Origin: Actinomycetota bacterium
Lineage (GTDB): Bacteria; Actinomycetota; Rubrobacteria; Rubrobacterales; Rubrobacteraceae
Direction: 5' to 3'
Assembly: GCA_902810695.1 (NCBI GenBank)
Contig: CADDYV010000008.1
Location: forward strand, 1-64,000
Length of the DNA: 64,000 nucleotides
The position numbers and the translations under genes were made by a program. The notes beneath the pieces are model-generated. The model had not been told where the DNA came from and made no database searches. It was given only the letters and a program-made list of their open reading frames with translations. Below are positions 27,120-35,776 of the stretch, piece by piece (positions within the stretch are counted from its first letter, which is position 1; the number at the start of each line of letters is the position of its first letter).

Positions 27120-28142
27120 GTGAGCGGGGAGAGGCTACTACTGAGAGGGAGATCTGAAATCTCACCGATAAGAGCGGTGCTGGTGTTGTTTTTACTCTTT
27201 GCTTGCTTCGCTCTAGCCAGTTGCGGGGGCGGAAATAGTTCGTCTGGAAATACCTCATCTCCAGCGGCAGGCGTCGCAGCCGGAGGAACGACGGCGGCAG
27301 GCGAGACCGTTACCGGCAGCGTTGCGTCGGCTGGACAACCTGCCACCTCGCAGGGGAGCACTTTCGTGCTCAACGAGGGCCAACCGGTTCCGGGAGACTT
27401 CAAAGCCGCTTACGAGAGGAAGGCCCCGATATCGGTTCTCTTCTACGAACCGAGCCAGGGTGCCCTCTATCCTCAGGGCCTGGATGTGGACACCATGGTA
27501 AGCAACTACATGAGCAACCTGCGCTCGAGGTACCCCCAGATCGAGTTTTTCTCCTACAACATAAATAATCCCGGCAGTGCGCAGTCTTCCAAGGAACTGA
27601 GGCCGGGGGAGTACGGTTCGCTGGCCGCGCAACTCGGGGTAGGCTACACGCCATACGTGGTAATGCTCGCCCCACAAGGCGGCGGATACACCGTCGAGAA
27701 TGTTTTCGAAGGTTACGTGCCGCCGCCCGTCTTGAGCCAGGCGCTTTTCAACCTCGCAGCCGTCAGCAAAGGCGGAAACACCAGCGACGCGGACGTAACG
27801 CTGGAGAAGATCAAACTCACCAAAACCGGCGGCGGCATCGAGTATGTGGCCATCAAGAATCAGAGCAAACAAACCATTGGCTTGCAGGGTTTCACCCTGA
27901 AGCCTCTCAATCCCCACACCGGACAGGTGGAGTCGAACGCGAAGGGGCTTTTGATCTCCGGGAAGCTCAAGGTCGGACCCGGACAAACCGTCGCCATCGG
28001 CCGTACGCCGAATGTGAAAGGTCCGAACGGCAAGAAAGTCGCAGGAACGTTCGAAGGCGGCGAGGAGATGAGTCTGTCGCCAGGAGATCAGGTCGCCCTC
28101 CTCGATTCAGGTGGCGCGGTAGCGTCTACCATAACCGTATAA
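27120..28142 (+). CDS. Lipoprotein with thioredoxin-like middle and C-terminal lamin-tail domain
   Basis: The 340-residue product has a hydrophobic signal ending in the lipobox ALASC (Cys about 35), then a Gly/Ser/Thr-rich linker. Residues about 90-215 look thioredoxin-like (APISVLFYEPSQ ... LGVGYTPYVVMLAPQGG) but have no CxxC, so a redox role is unlikely. Residues about 225-340 match the lamin-tail (LTD) beta sandwich: a strand IEYVAIKNQSKQTIGLQGF and the late strands AGTFEGG, LSPGDQVALLDSGGAV. LTD modules often sit at the C-terminus of secreted proteins. The start is GTG at 27120; no closer in-frame start gives a complete signal. Function unknown. Confidence 0.7.
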   Translation: MSGERLLLRGRSEISPIRAVLVLFLLFACFALASCGGGNSSSGNTSSPAAGVAAGGTTAAGETVTGSVASAGQPATSQGSTFVLNEGQPVPGDFKAAYERKAPISVLFYEPSQGALYPQGLDVDTMVSNYMSNLRSRYPQIEFFSYNINNPGSAQSSKELRPGEYGSLAAQLGVGYTPYVVMLAPQGGGYTVENVFEGYVPPPVLSQALFNLAAVSKGGNTSDADVTLEKIKLTKTGGGIEYVAIKNQSKQTIGLQGFTLKPLNPHTGQVESNAKGLLISGKLKVGPGQTVAIGRTPNVKGPNGKKVAGTFEGGEEMSLSPGDQVALLDSGGAVASTITV

Positions 28143-28206
28143 TACTAAGGTTTCTGTTCGCGAGGGATCGCTGCAAAACCGCTCTGGTAAGTTAAACTAG
28201 CGAACG

Positions 28207-29364
28207 ATGGCTGATTCTGTGTACCTGGACTACGCCGCGACTTCGCCCCTCGACGGGCGGGTGCTCGAAGCCATGCTTCCGCACCTGCAGGGGCTGCGGG
28301 GCAACGCGTCGTCGCTTCACGCTCCGGGGGCCGCTTCGCACGAGGCCATCGAGGCGGCCCGCGAGTCGGTTGCGGCTCTGATCGGGGCTTCTCCCGGGGA
28401 TATCACCTTTACCGGTGGCGGAACCGAGTCCGATAACCTGGCAGTCCTCGGCCTCGCCCGCGCGAATCCCGAAAAGCGTCACATCGTCGTTTCTCCGGTG
28501 GAGCACGCGGCTGTCCGCGAGTCTGTTCGGCATCTGGAGCAGGAAGGCTACGAGGTAACCCGTCTCGGGGTAGACGGGCACGGGATCGTAGATCCAGAAG
28601 AACTTGAAAGGGCTCTGCGCCCCGACACGGCGTTCGTGGCGGTGATGTGGGCCAACAACGAGGTCGGGACCGTGGAGCCGGTGGAAGAACTGGCGCGGAT
28701 ATGCATCGAGAAGGGCGTTCCGCTCCACGCCGACGCGGTGCAAGCGGCGGGCAGGGTTCCGCTCGATGTGGGCCGCGTGCCGGTCTCGACGCTTGCCCTT
28801 TCTTCCCACAAGATCTACGGCCCACAGGGTGTGGGGGCGCTCTACGTCCGGGAAGGCGTAAAACTCGAACCGGTCATCTTCGGCGGCGGGCAGGAGAAGG
28901 GGCTGCGCAGCGGCACGGAGAATCTGGCCGGGATCGCGGGCTTCGGGGCGGCTGCCCGGTTCGCGGCAGAGGAGTTCGAGGAGCGGACGCGGCACGAGAA
29001 GGAACTGCGGGACCGGATCGTCGAGGGTGTAACGACGATACCCGGCGTGCGGTTGAACGGGCACCCGGAGATGCGGCTTCCCAACAACGTCCACCTCACC
29101 GTCGAAGGGGTGGAGTCCGAGAGCCTCGTGCTGTTCCTCGACGCGCTCGGGTACGCCATCGGGCGCGGTTCGGCGTGCGCATCCAGCGGCCACAAGGCGT
29201 CGCCGGTTTTGCTCGCTATGGGACAGGGCGAGCGGGAAGCATTCTCGGCGGTCAGGATCACCGTCGGCAAGGACAACACCTCCGAGGAGATAGACGGATT
29301 CCTCGAAGCTTTCTCCAGAGCTGTCGAGCAACTGCGAGAGCTTTCGCCACTGCAAACAAGCTAA
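28207..29364 (+). CDS. Cysteine desulfurase (NifS/IscS class)
   Basis: This 385-residue PLP enzyme releases sulfur from cysteine as an enzyme persulfide. The PLP lysine is Lys202 in SSHKIYGPQGVGALY; His100 in SPVEHAAV and the substrate-binding SGTEN are present. The catalytic Cys324 lies in GSACASSGHKASPVL, a group I active-site loop. It is followed after 14 bp by the IscU-MnmA fusion, so its sulfur is probably destined for tRNA 2-thiouridine. TAAACT at 28193-28198 may be a -10 box giving an almost leaderless mRNA. Confidence 0.93.
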   Translation: MADSVYLDYAATSPLDGRVLEAMLPHLQGLRGNASSLHAPGAASHEAIEAARESVAALIGASPGDITFTGGGTESDNLAVLGLARANPEKRHIVVSPVEHAAVRESVRHLEQEGYEVTRLGVDGHGIVDPEELERALRPDTAFVAVMWANNEVGTVEPVEELARICIEKGVPLHADAVQAAGRVPLDVGRVPVSTLALSSHKIYGPQGVGALYVREGVKLEPVIFGGGQEKGLRSGTENLAGIAGFGAAARFAAEEFEERTRHEKELRDRIVEGVTTIPGVRLNGHPEMRLPNNVHLTVEGVESESLVLFLDALGYAIGRGSACASSGHKASPVLLAMGQGEREAFSAVRITVGKDNTSEEIDGFLEAFSRAVEQLRELSPLQTS

Positions 29365-29378
29365 AAAACTGAAGGTTA

Positions 29379-30848
29379 ATGGCAGATCACTACAAACCAC
29401 AGGTCATAGAGCATCTGGTGCGGCCCCGCAATGTGGGGGAGATAGAAGTCCCCGATGGTGCGGGGGAGTCGGGCGATGCCGCGTGCGGAGATATCGCCCG
29501 CTTCACGGTGAGCGTCAAAGACAACACGCTCGAAAAGGTGCGCTACAAGGTCTACGGCTGCGCGGCGTGTATCGCCGCGGGCTCGGCGCTCGCGGAGCTG
29601 GTGGACGGCAGGCACCTGCTCGAAGCGGCCCGGGTGTCGAAGGCGGATCTCGAAGATGCTCTCGGCGGGCCGCTGCCGGAGGGCAAAGAGCACGCCTTTA
29701 CCCTGGTTCTCGACGCGCTGCACAAGGCTTTCGAAGATTACCTGAACTGGCGGGCCGGGAATCTCCTCGTCGAGGGATATAACGGGTGTGGCCCCGGCGA
29801 GAGCAAGACCGTCGTTGCGGCGATGAGCGGCGGCGTTGATTCGGCGGTAACGGCGCTCCTTCTGAAAGAGTCCGGCTACGACGTTGCAACCGTTACCTTC
29901 CGGCTGCACGACGGGGAGCCGGGTAGCCGCTCTTGCTGCTCGCCCGATACGGTGCTCTTCGCCCGCGACACGGCGCACCGGATGGGTTTGCCGCACTTCA
30001 CGCTCAACCTCAAGAAGCTGTTCGACCGGCGCGTGATGAGCGATTTCGTCGGCTCCTACGCCAGCGGGAGCACGCCCAACCCTTGCGTGGCCTGCAACGC
30101 CCACGTCAAGTTCCACGCGGCGGCCTTCCTCGCCGACGAACTTGGCTATTACCACGTGGCCACCGGCCACTACGCCCGCGTCGTCCAAACTCCCGACGGA
30201 CCGGCGATGGTCCGCCCGGTGGACGCGAGGAAAGACCAGACCTACGTCCTCTGGCCCGTGCCAAAAAAGCTTCTCGCCCGCACGGTGTTTCCTCTGGGGG
30301 AGTACGAGAAGACCGAGGTGCGCAGGATCGCCGAAGAGCGAAACCTCGCGGTGGCTTACACTCCCGAGAGCCAGGACATCTGCTTTATCCCGGACGGCAA
30401 CTACCGCCGCTTCGTCCGCAAGAAGGTCAAGACCGAGCCCGGCAAGGTCGTGGATCGCGAGGGACGGGTGCTCGGAGAGCACCGGGGGGTGGTGGACTTC
30501 ACGGTCGGGCAGCGGCGTGGCCTCGGGGTCTCGGCTCCGCACCCGCTCTACGTAACCGAGGTGCGCCCCAGAGCGAAGCAGGTCGTCGTCGGGCGCAAGA
30601 GAGACCTGGAGATATCCGATATACGGGTTAAGAACATGAACTGGTACATGCGGCCCGAGGCGGCTTCCTCGGTGCAGATCCGCTACAACAGCACTCCGGT
30701 GCCTTGCGAGGTCGAACGGGACGGTGGCAACGAGTGGGTGGTGCGGTTCGAGAAGCCGGTTCTGGGCGTGGCGCCCGGACAGTCGGCGGTGTTCTACGAC
30801 GGTGATAAGGTGGTTGGCGGCGGCGTGGTGGCGCGCCGCGGTTCGTAG
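29379..30848 (+). CDS. mnmA: IscU-like domain fused to tRNA 2-thiouridylase MnmA
   Basis: The 489-residue protein joins an IscU/NifU-N-like domain (1-125) to complete MnmA (143-489). MnmA thiolates U34 of Lys, Glu and Gln tRNAs: the PP-loop SGGVDS (150-155) activates the uridine with ATP, Cys239 in PNPCVACN is the expected nucleophile and Cys335 in SQDICFIPDG the second cysteine. The IscU part keeps Cys36, Asp38, Cys61 and His105 (numbering nearly equals E. coli), but the third ligand Cys106 is Ala. It therefore probably relays sulfur rather than building clusters. It lies 14 bp after a cysteine desulfurase gene. Confidence 0.92.
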   Translation: MADHYKPQVIEHLVRPRNVGEIEVPDGAGESGDAACGDIARFTVSVKDNTLEKVRYKVYGCAACIAAGSALAELVDGRHLLEAARVSKADLEDALGGPLPEGKEHAFTLVLDALHKAFEDYLNWRAGNLLVEGYNGCGPGESKTVVAAMSGGVDSAVTALLLKESGYDVATVTFRLHDGEPGSRSCCSPDTVLFARDTAHRMGLPHFTLNLKKLFDRRVMSDFVGSYASGSTPNPCVACNAHVKFHAAAFLADELGYYHVATGHYARVVQTPDGPAMVRPVDARKDQTYVLWPVPKKLLARTVFPLGEYEKTEVRRIAEERNLAVAYTPESQDICFIPDGNYRRFVRKKVKTEPGKVVDREGRVLGEHRGVVDFTVGQRRGLGVSAPHPLYVTEVRPRAKQVVVGRKRDLEISDIRVKNMNWYMRPEAASSVQIRYNSTPVPCEVERDGGNEWVVRFEKPVLGVAPGQSAVFYDGDKVVGGGVVARRGS

Positions 30849-30873
30849 CCTGCGCCGGGTCTGCTGCTGCGGT

Positions 30874-30894
30874 TATAATCTCAAGACCCTTGAG
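30874..30894 (+). promoter_or_regulatory. Consensus -10 box with overlapping palindrome before the 30.9-kb cluster
   Basis: TATAAT at 30874-30879 matches the consensus exactly. Directly after it CTCAAG-ACC-CTTGAG (30880-30894) forms a 6-bp inverted repeat that would cover the transcription start, a common position for a repressor. No good -35 was seen. The alternative reading, a weak terminator hairpin of mnmA, is less likely because no T-run touches the stem. Confidence 0.4.
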
Positions 30895-30920
30895 GCTGGG
30901 TTTTGGAGGTGCGTTAGAGT

Positions 30921-31304
30921 TTGGACGTTTTCGTAAGGCTTATGGAGGGGATTCTTTTCGCGGGGATCGCGGTGGCCTTCTTTCTGCTCGCGTGGGTTTT
31001 CCTGAAGCTGGCCAGAATATTCTCCACGACGGAGCAGAGCATAAAGGACGTTATGGAGCAGGTGGTACCCCTGATCGGCAAGACGCATACTACCGTGGAC
31101 AACATCAACAGCCAGCTATCCCAGCTCGATGACGCCGTCGGTGATGTCTCGGGCATAACCGACGAGTTGGACCAGACGGCGACGGTCATAACCCGCGGCG
31201 TGCGCGGCGGGGTCATAAACCTTTCGTCGGCCACCGCCGGGCTCTCGCGTGGTCTCGGGGCCTTCTTTGGTGCTCAGAGATCCAAAGAGGGGGATAAAAA
31301 ATGA
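30921..31304 (+). CDS. DUF948 family membrane-anchored protein
   Basis: The 127-residue protein has one N-terminal membrane helix (about 9-32) and a helical region with TTEQSIKDVMEQVVPLIGKT and VDNINSQLSQLDDAVGDVSG, the DUF948 pattern of repeated amphipathic helices. DUF948 proteins are envelope proteins of unknown function, often beside YtxH-like and stress genes in Firmicutes and actinobacteria. The start is TTG at 30921 with GGAGG upstream. It overlaps the next gene by 4 bp (ATGA). Confidence 0.8.
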   Translation: MDVFVRLMEGILFAGIAVAFFLLAWVFLKLARIFSTTEQSIKDVMEQVVPLIGKTHTTVDNINSQLSQLDDAVGDVSGITDELDQTATVITRGVRGGVINLSSATAGLSRGLGAFFGAQRSKEGDKK

Positions 31305-31609
31305 AAGGCTGGGGCAAGCTGGTAGCCGGGGCCCTGATCGGGGTTGCGGGCACCGTCTACGCGACGAATGAGGAGTTCCGCAAGCGGCTGCCCGCTGCGG
31401 CGCGGGATCTGCCAGAAGCGGTGCGACGGAGATTCGAGAATGCGGTCTCCGAGGCTCGCGGCGCTTACACCGCCCGGCGGACGGAGATTATGCGGGAGCT
31501 CGCCGAGCGCGACCACAGGCACGCCCGGTTCCGGGGTGAACCGCAGCCGGTCTCAGATAAAGAGGAAGCTGCTGCGGGCAATGAAGGCGAGAGCCCGTCA
31601 ATTAATTAG
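31301..31609 (+). CDS. YtxH-like small membrane-anchored protein
   Basis: The 102-residue protein starts with MKGWGKLVAGALIGVAGTVYA, a single Gly/Ala-rich helix, followed by a basic amphipathic region (EEFRKRLPAAARDLPEAVRR) and an acidic tail. This resembles YtxH-type general-stress proteins. It overlaps the DUF948 gene by 4 bp and precedes the RsbW-like and sigma factor genes, so all four probably share one mRNA and may respond to stress. Confidence 0.6.
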   Translation: MKGWGKLVAGALIGVAGTVYATNEEFRKRLPAAARDLPEAVRRRFENAVSEARGAYTARRTEIMRELAERDHRHARFRGEPQPVSDKEEAAAGNEGESPSIN

Positions 31610-31623
31610 GAGGTGCGTGGAGG

Positions 31624-31911
31624 TTGTCTGGTAAGGAATCCGCCGAGTACACGTACCTGAGAGTACCTCCAACGCCGCAGCTTAGATCCTGCATCGGGCT
31701 GGTTCTGGCGGGGATGGCGGCGCGCGCGAAGGTTGGGGTTGGCAACCTCGATGAGGCTGCAGAGCTTCTGGAGAGCTATCATTCCAGCGACAGGCCTACC
31801 CGGTACCGCTTCCATCTGGGCGAGGAGAGTGTGATCGCCGAGGTCGAGGAGGCGGAGTCTGCGGGTAACGGAGAGCCTCGCTGGCGAACTGTGGTAGAAC
31901 TGGTTTCGTGA
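31624..31911 (+). CDS. Degenerate RsbW-like anti-sigma protein
   Basis: The 95-residue protein begins like the RsbW/SpoIIAB family: YTYLRVPPTPQLRSCIGLVL followed by AGMAARAKVGVGNLDEAAEL matches the first strand and helix of those anti-sigma kinases. After that the ATP-binding N box (E-A-x-x-N) is missing, and the chain ends in two strands (YRFHLGEESVIAEVEE and RWRTVVELV). It probably cannot bind ATP or phosphorylate a partner, but could still bind a sigma factor. Start TTG at 31624 follows a strong GGAGG. Its TGA overlaps the sigma factor GTG start, the classical arrangement of an anti-sigma and its sigma. Confidence 0.55.
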   Translation: MSGKESAEYTYLRVPPTPQLRSCIGLVLAGMAARAKVGVGNLDEAAELLESYHSSDRPTRYRFHLGEESVIAEVEEAESAGNGEPRWRTVVELVS

Positions 31912-32681
31912 GCGAGCGCAACCACAAGCCTGATAAGGCTCGTACGCGGCGGCTGCTGGTGCGCTACCACAAAGAAGGCGATGAACGTGCCCGCGAGCAG
32001 GTGATACAGGAGCAGCTTCCCCTGGTGGAGTTCCTGGCCCGCAAGTTCGCCGGGCGCGGCGAGCCGGTGGATGATCTGGTGCAGGTCGGTTCCGTGGGGC
32101 TCGTCAAGGCGGTTGATCGTTTCGACGTGGACCGCAACATAGAGTTCTCGACCTACGCCACGCCGAACATCCTCGGAGAGATCAAACGCTACTTCAGGGA
32201 TAAAGGATGGGCGATGCGCGTGCCCCGCGGTTTGCAGGAGCTCAGGCAGTCCGCCAAAGAAGCCATCCGCGAGGAGACGGTAAGGACCGGCCGCTCTCCG
32301 ACGATGCAGGAGCTGGCCGAGAACCTTGACGCAGACGTTGAGAGCGTGGCGGAGGCGCTTACCCTGGGACGCGCGTACAACACCACCAGCCTCGACGCCC
32401 CTGTCAGCCAGGATGAGTCTGAGGGCGACACCATCATGGATCTGCAGGCCGACGAAAACTCTCCGATAGAAGGTCTCGAAGACAGGATACTGCTGCAGTC
32501 GGCGATGGGCGGCCTGGACGACCAGCAGCAGAGGATCCTCAAGCTTCGCTTCAATGAGGGCAAGACCCAGACCGAGATCGCCAACGACATCGGGGTGAGC
32601 CAGATGCACGTCTCCCGGCTTTTGCGCCGGGCGATAGACAACTTGCGGCACGAGCTCGGCGAACTGGAAAAGAAAAGCTAG
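31908..32681 (+). CDS. SigB/SigF/SigG-type RNA polymerase sigma factor
   Basis: The 257-residue protein has region 2 (QLPLVEFLARKFAGRGEPVD, DDLVQVGSVGLVKAVDRFD, FSTYATPNILGEIKRYFRDK), region 3 (RSPTMQELAENLD) and region 4 with the HTH EIANDIGVSQMHVSRLL. There is no region 1.1. This is the group 3 family that controls general stress or sporulation. Its GTG start overlaps the RsbW-like gene, which points to partner control. The alaS promoter lies just behind it. Confidence 0.9.
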   Translation: MSERNHKPDKARTRRLLVRYHKEGDERAREQVIQEQLPLVEFLARKFAGRGEPVDDLVQVGSVGLVKAVDRFDVDRNIEFSTYATPNILGEIKRYFRDKGWAMRVPRGLQELRQSAKEAIREETVRTGRSPTMQELAENLDADVESVAEALTLGRAYNTTSLDAPVSQDESEGDTIMDLQADENSPIEGLEDRILLQSAMGGLDDQQQRILKLRFNEGKTQTEIANDIGVSQMHVSRLLRRAIDNLRHELGELEKKS

Positions 32682-32686
32682 AAAAG

Positions 32687-32692
32687 TACAAT
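32687..32692 (+). promoter_or_regulatory. -10 box for leaderless alaS
   Basis: TACAAT ends 7 nt before the alaS ATG at 32700. No Shine-Dalgarno is present between them, so transcription would begin at the start codon. No good -35 was found. Confidence 0.4.
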
Positions 32693-32699
32693 ATCCCGG

Positions 32700-35342
32700 A
32701 TGCAAAGTTACGAGATCCGCCAGAAATACCTTGACTTTTTCGTGGAGAGAGGACACCGGCTCTACCCGAGTTCCTCCCTGATCCCGCACAACGACCCGAC
32801 GGTCCTGCTGACAACCGCCGGGATGCAGCAGTTCATAAACTACTTCACCGGGCAGGAAAAACCGCCCACCCCACGGGCGACTAGCTCCCAAAAATGCTTC
32901 AGAACCCAGGACCTCGAAGAGGTGGGAGATGAGACCCACCTGACCTTCTTCGAGATGCTCGGCAATTTCTCCTTCGGGGACTACTTCAAGAAAGAGGCCA
33001 TCGAGTGGGCCTGGGAGTTCCTGACTGAGCAGTTGGGATTGCCCCCGGAGCGGCTCTGGATCACGATCTTCGAGGGCGACGAGAACGCTCCCGAGGACCT
33101 CGAAGCCAAAGAGCACTGGATGCGCGTGGGCGTGCCGGAGCACAAAATCTTCGGCCTTCCCAAGAGCGAGAACTGGTGGGGGCCGCCAGGAGAGACCGGA
33201 CCCTGCGGGCCGTGCTCCGAGGTCTACTACGACCACGGCGAGGAGTACGCCAGGGGCGACCCGGTCGAGGACCCCAAATACGGTCCCGGCGGCGACGAGG
33301 GCGACCCGCGGTTTTTGGAGATCTGGAACCTAGTCTTCAACCAGTACGAACAACACAGGGATGGCTCGCTCACCCCACTCGCCAAGACCGGCATAGACAC
33401 CGGGATGGGCCTCGAACGGACCACCGCCGCTGTGCAGGACGTCATCTACGTCTACGACACCGATCTCTACGCGCCGATCTTCGAGAGGGCGAAGGAGTAC
33501 TCAGGTATCTCTATCGGCGACTCCGAAACAACCGACCGCTCTTTGCGCATCCTCGCCGACCACGCGCGGGGGATGGCGTTCCTCATCGCCGACGGCGTCC
33601 GGCCCGGAAACCAGAGGCGGGAATACGTACTCAGACGCATAATACGTAGAGCGGCGCGGGAAGCCTACTCGCGTCTGGGATTGAGCCCGCAGCAGATCGC
33701 GGATATCGCCGGTGTGGTCGTGGACTACATGGGTGCTTTCTACGAGGAGTTGTCAGCCTCCCGGGATGACATCAGGCGCATAGTCGAGAGCGAGGCGGGC
33801 AGGTTCATCGAGATCTACGACTCCGGGATGGAGTTTCTGGAGGCGGAGATATCGCGCCTCTCCAGCAAGACTTTCCCGGGCGAGGTGGCCTTCGTGCTGC
33901 ATGACACCTACGGATTTCCGGTCGAGGTTACGCGGGAGGTCCTTGCCGAGCGTGGGCTCTCTCTCGATGAGGCCGGTTTCCAGCAGGCGATGGACGAACA
34001 GCGCAGGCGGGCTCGGGAAGCGGCGGAGGGCCACGAACGGGTTGTTGCCGCATTCCGGGATCAGGAGATAAAGAGCCGCTTCGTCGGTTACGAGCGGGAG
34101 CAGGTGGAGACCAGGGTCCTGGCGACGGAACCCGTGCCAGGTGTGGAGGGGGAGATATATCTGGTGCTCGCGGAAAACCCCTTCTACGCTACGGGTGGGG
34201 GCCAGATCGCGGATACCGGTTGGATCACCTCGGAGCGCGCGCAGATCGAGGTCGTTGACTCGATACCCGCCGGCGACTATCAGGTTCTGCGGGCCAAGAC
34301 CGAGCGCAGGGCGATCCGGGCCGGCGATGAGGTTACCGCCTCGATCAATCGCGTCAGGCGCCAGCAGATAGAGGCCAATCACACCGCGACGCACATCCTG
34401 CACTGGGCCTTGAGAGCCGTGCTGGGCAAGGAGGTGGTTCAGGCCGGAAGCTATGTCGGCCCGGATCGCCTCCGGTTCGACTACCGCTACTCCGGGAAGG
34501 TGACTGAGGAAGATCTACGGCGCATCCAGGAGCTGGGGCTTCTCAAGATCACCGAGAACCAGCCCGTACGCTACTACACGACTACGCTGGAGGAAGCCCG
34601 CAAGCTCGGGGCGATGATGCTCTTCGGCGAGAAGTACGGAGATCTGGTGCGCGTTGTGGAGATAGACGGCTTCTCGCGCGAGCTTTGCGGTGGGACGCAC
34701 GTGCACGACACTGCGGAGATCGGGGCGTTCAAGATCATCTCCAACCGCAAGCACGGTGCGGACCTCTACCGCATCGAGGTCATAACCGGCAGGGAGGCTC
34801 TCTACTACCTGATACGGGCTACCGAAAAAGCCGAGGCTGCTTCGGAAGCTCTCAGGGTCGAGGTTGACAAGCTGCCGGAAGCTATTAGCGAACTGCGCGA
34901 AGAGGTACAACGGGCGCGCGAGGCCATGCGCGAGCAGGCGCTCAAGGCTGGGCTGGAGAAGGTCGGGGAGCTGGTAGAGAACGCCGAGACGGTTGACGGC
35001 ACGAAGATCGTCACCGGGCAGGTGGTTGCGACGGACGTCAGGGGACTGCGTCAGATCTCCGACGACGTGAAAAACAGGATCGGGGGACCCTCGGCAGTCG
35101 TGCTCGCCGCCGCCCTCGACGGCAAAGCGGTGGTCGTCGCCAACCTGCACCCGGAGGTGTCCAAAAGGATCAAAGCCGGGGATGTGGTCAGGGAGATATC
35201 CGGTGTCCTCGGCGGCGGCGGTGGCGGCGGCCCGACGATGGCTCAGGCCGGGGGTGGCGATCTGGAAGCCATACCCGAGGCGCTTGAGAAAGTCAGGGAG
35301 ATCTTCGTCCGCGAGCTTACCGGCGGACAGGTGGGGAGCTAG
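32700..35342 (+). CDS. alaS: Alanyl-tRNA synthetase
   Basis: The 880-residue AlaRS charges tRNA-Ala and edits Ser/Gly mischarging. The catalytic domain (1-240) has YPSSSLIPHNDPTVLLTTAG, FRTQDLEEVGDETH and GDEGDPRFLEIWNLVFNQY. The editing domain (about 555-715) has both zinc motifs, HTATH and CGGTHVHDTAEIG. A helical linker and the C-Ala domain with a Gly-rich run (GGGGGGGPTMAQAGG) complete it. Length is normal. It is followed after 5 bp by ruvX. Confidence 0.97.
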   Translation: MQSYEIRQKYLDFFVERGHRLYPSSSLIPHNDPTVLLTTAGMQQFINYFTGQEKPPTPRATSSQKCFRTQDLEEVGDETHLTFFEMLGNFSFGDYFKKEAIEWAWEFLTEQLGLPPERLWITIFEGDENAPEDLEAKEHWMRVGVPEHKIFGLPKSENWWGPPGETGPCGPCSEVYYDHGEEYARGDPVEDPKYGPGGDEGDPRFLEIWNLVFNQYEQHRDGSLTPLAKTGIDTGMGLERTTAAVQDVIYVYDTDLYAPIFERAKEYSGISIGDSETTDRSLRILADHARGMAFLIADGVRPGNQRREYVLRRIIRRAAREAYSRLGLSPQQIADIAGVVVDYMGAFYEELSASRDDIRRIVESEAGRFIEIYDSGMEFLEAEISRLSSKTFPGEVAFVLHDTYGFPVEVTREVLAERGLSLDEAGFQQAMDEQRRRAREAAEGHERVVAAFRDQEIKSRFVGYEREQVETRVLATEPVPGVEGEIYLVLAENPFYATGGGQIADTGWITSERAQIEVVDSIPAGDYQVLRAKTERRAIRAGDEVTASINRVRRQQIEANHTATHILHWALRAVLGKEVVQAGSYVGPDRLRFDYRYSGKVTEEDLRRIQELGLLKITENQPVRYYTTTLEEARKLGAMMLFGEKYGDLVRVVEIDGFSRELCGGTHVHDTAEIGAFKIISNRKHGADLYRIEVITGREALYYLIRATEKAEAASEALRVEVDKLPEAISELREEVQRAREAMREQALKAGLEKVGELVENAETVDGTKIVTGQVVATDVRGLRQISDDVKNRIGGPSAVVLAAALDGKAVVVANLHPEVSKRIKAGDVVREISGVLGGGGGGGPTMAQAGGGDLEAIPEALEKVREIFVRELTGGQVGS

Positions 35343-35347
35343 GCGTA

Positions 35348-35776
35348 TTGCGTGCTGTCGAGGGCGTCGCCGGGCGGGTCGTTGCCCTGGATCTCGGAGA
35401 GGTGAGGTGCGGGGTTGCCATCTCCGATTCCACAGCCAGCATCGCCCGCCCGCTGGAAGTTGTGCCTGAAGGCGAGCTCGTCGGCTACTTAGGAAATCTT
35501 TTCGGCAGCGAAGACATCTGCGAGGTCGTGGTAGGAGTTCCGAGGACACTCGGCGGCGAGGTTGGACATCAGGCGGAGCGCGCACTGCGGCGCCTTGAAG
35601 AGTTGAGGGGTGAATTTCCTGGTGTAAAGTTCGTCGAGTGGGACGAGCGCCTCACGACGCGTCTGGCAACGTCCGGCGTCCGAATCAGAGGGCGAAAAAA
35701 GAAGCGCGGACCGGTTGACGACCTGGCCGCCGCTCACATGCTGCAGGAGTATTTGCAAGTCAGGGGGAGTGCTTGA
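35348..35776 (+). CDS. ruvX: Putative pre-16S rRNA nuclease / Holliday junction resolvase (YqgF)
   Basis: The 142-residue RNase H-fold protein shows the first acidic motif VVALDLGEVRCGVAISD, VVVGVPRTLGGEVG, DERLTTRLA and the final VDDLAAAHMLQEYL with its Asp pair, so the active site is complete. The family processes the 5' end of 16S rRNA in E. coli and was earlier proposed as a resolvase. Start TTG at 35348. The alaS-ruvX-mltG order is conserved in many Gram-positives. The TTG start of mltG overlaps the stop. Confidence 0.92.
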   Translation: MRAVEGVAGRVVALDLGEVRCGVAISDSTASIARPLEVVPEGELVGYLGNLFGSEDICEVVVGVPRTLGGEVGHQAERALRRLEELRGEFPGVKFVEWDERLTTRLATSGVRIRGRKKKRGPVDDLAAAHMLQEYLQVRGSA

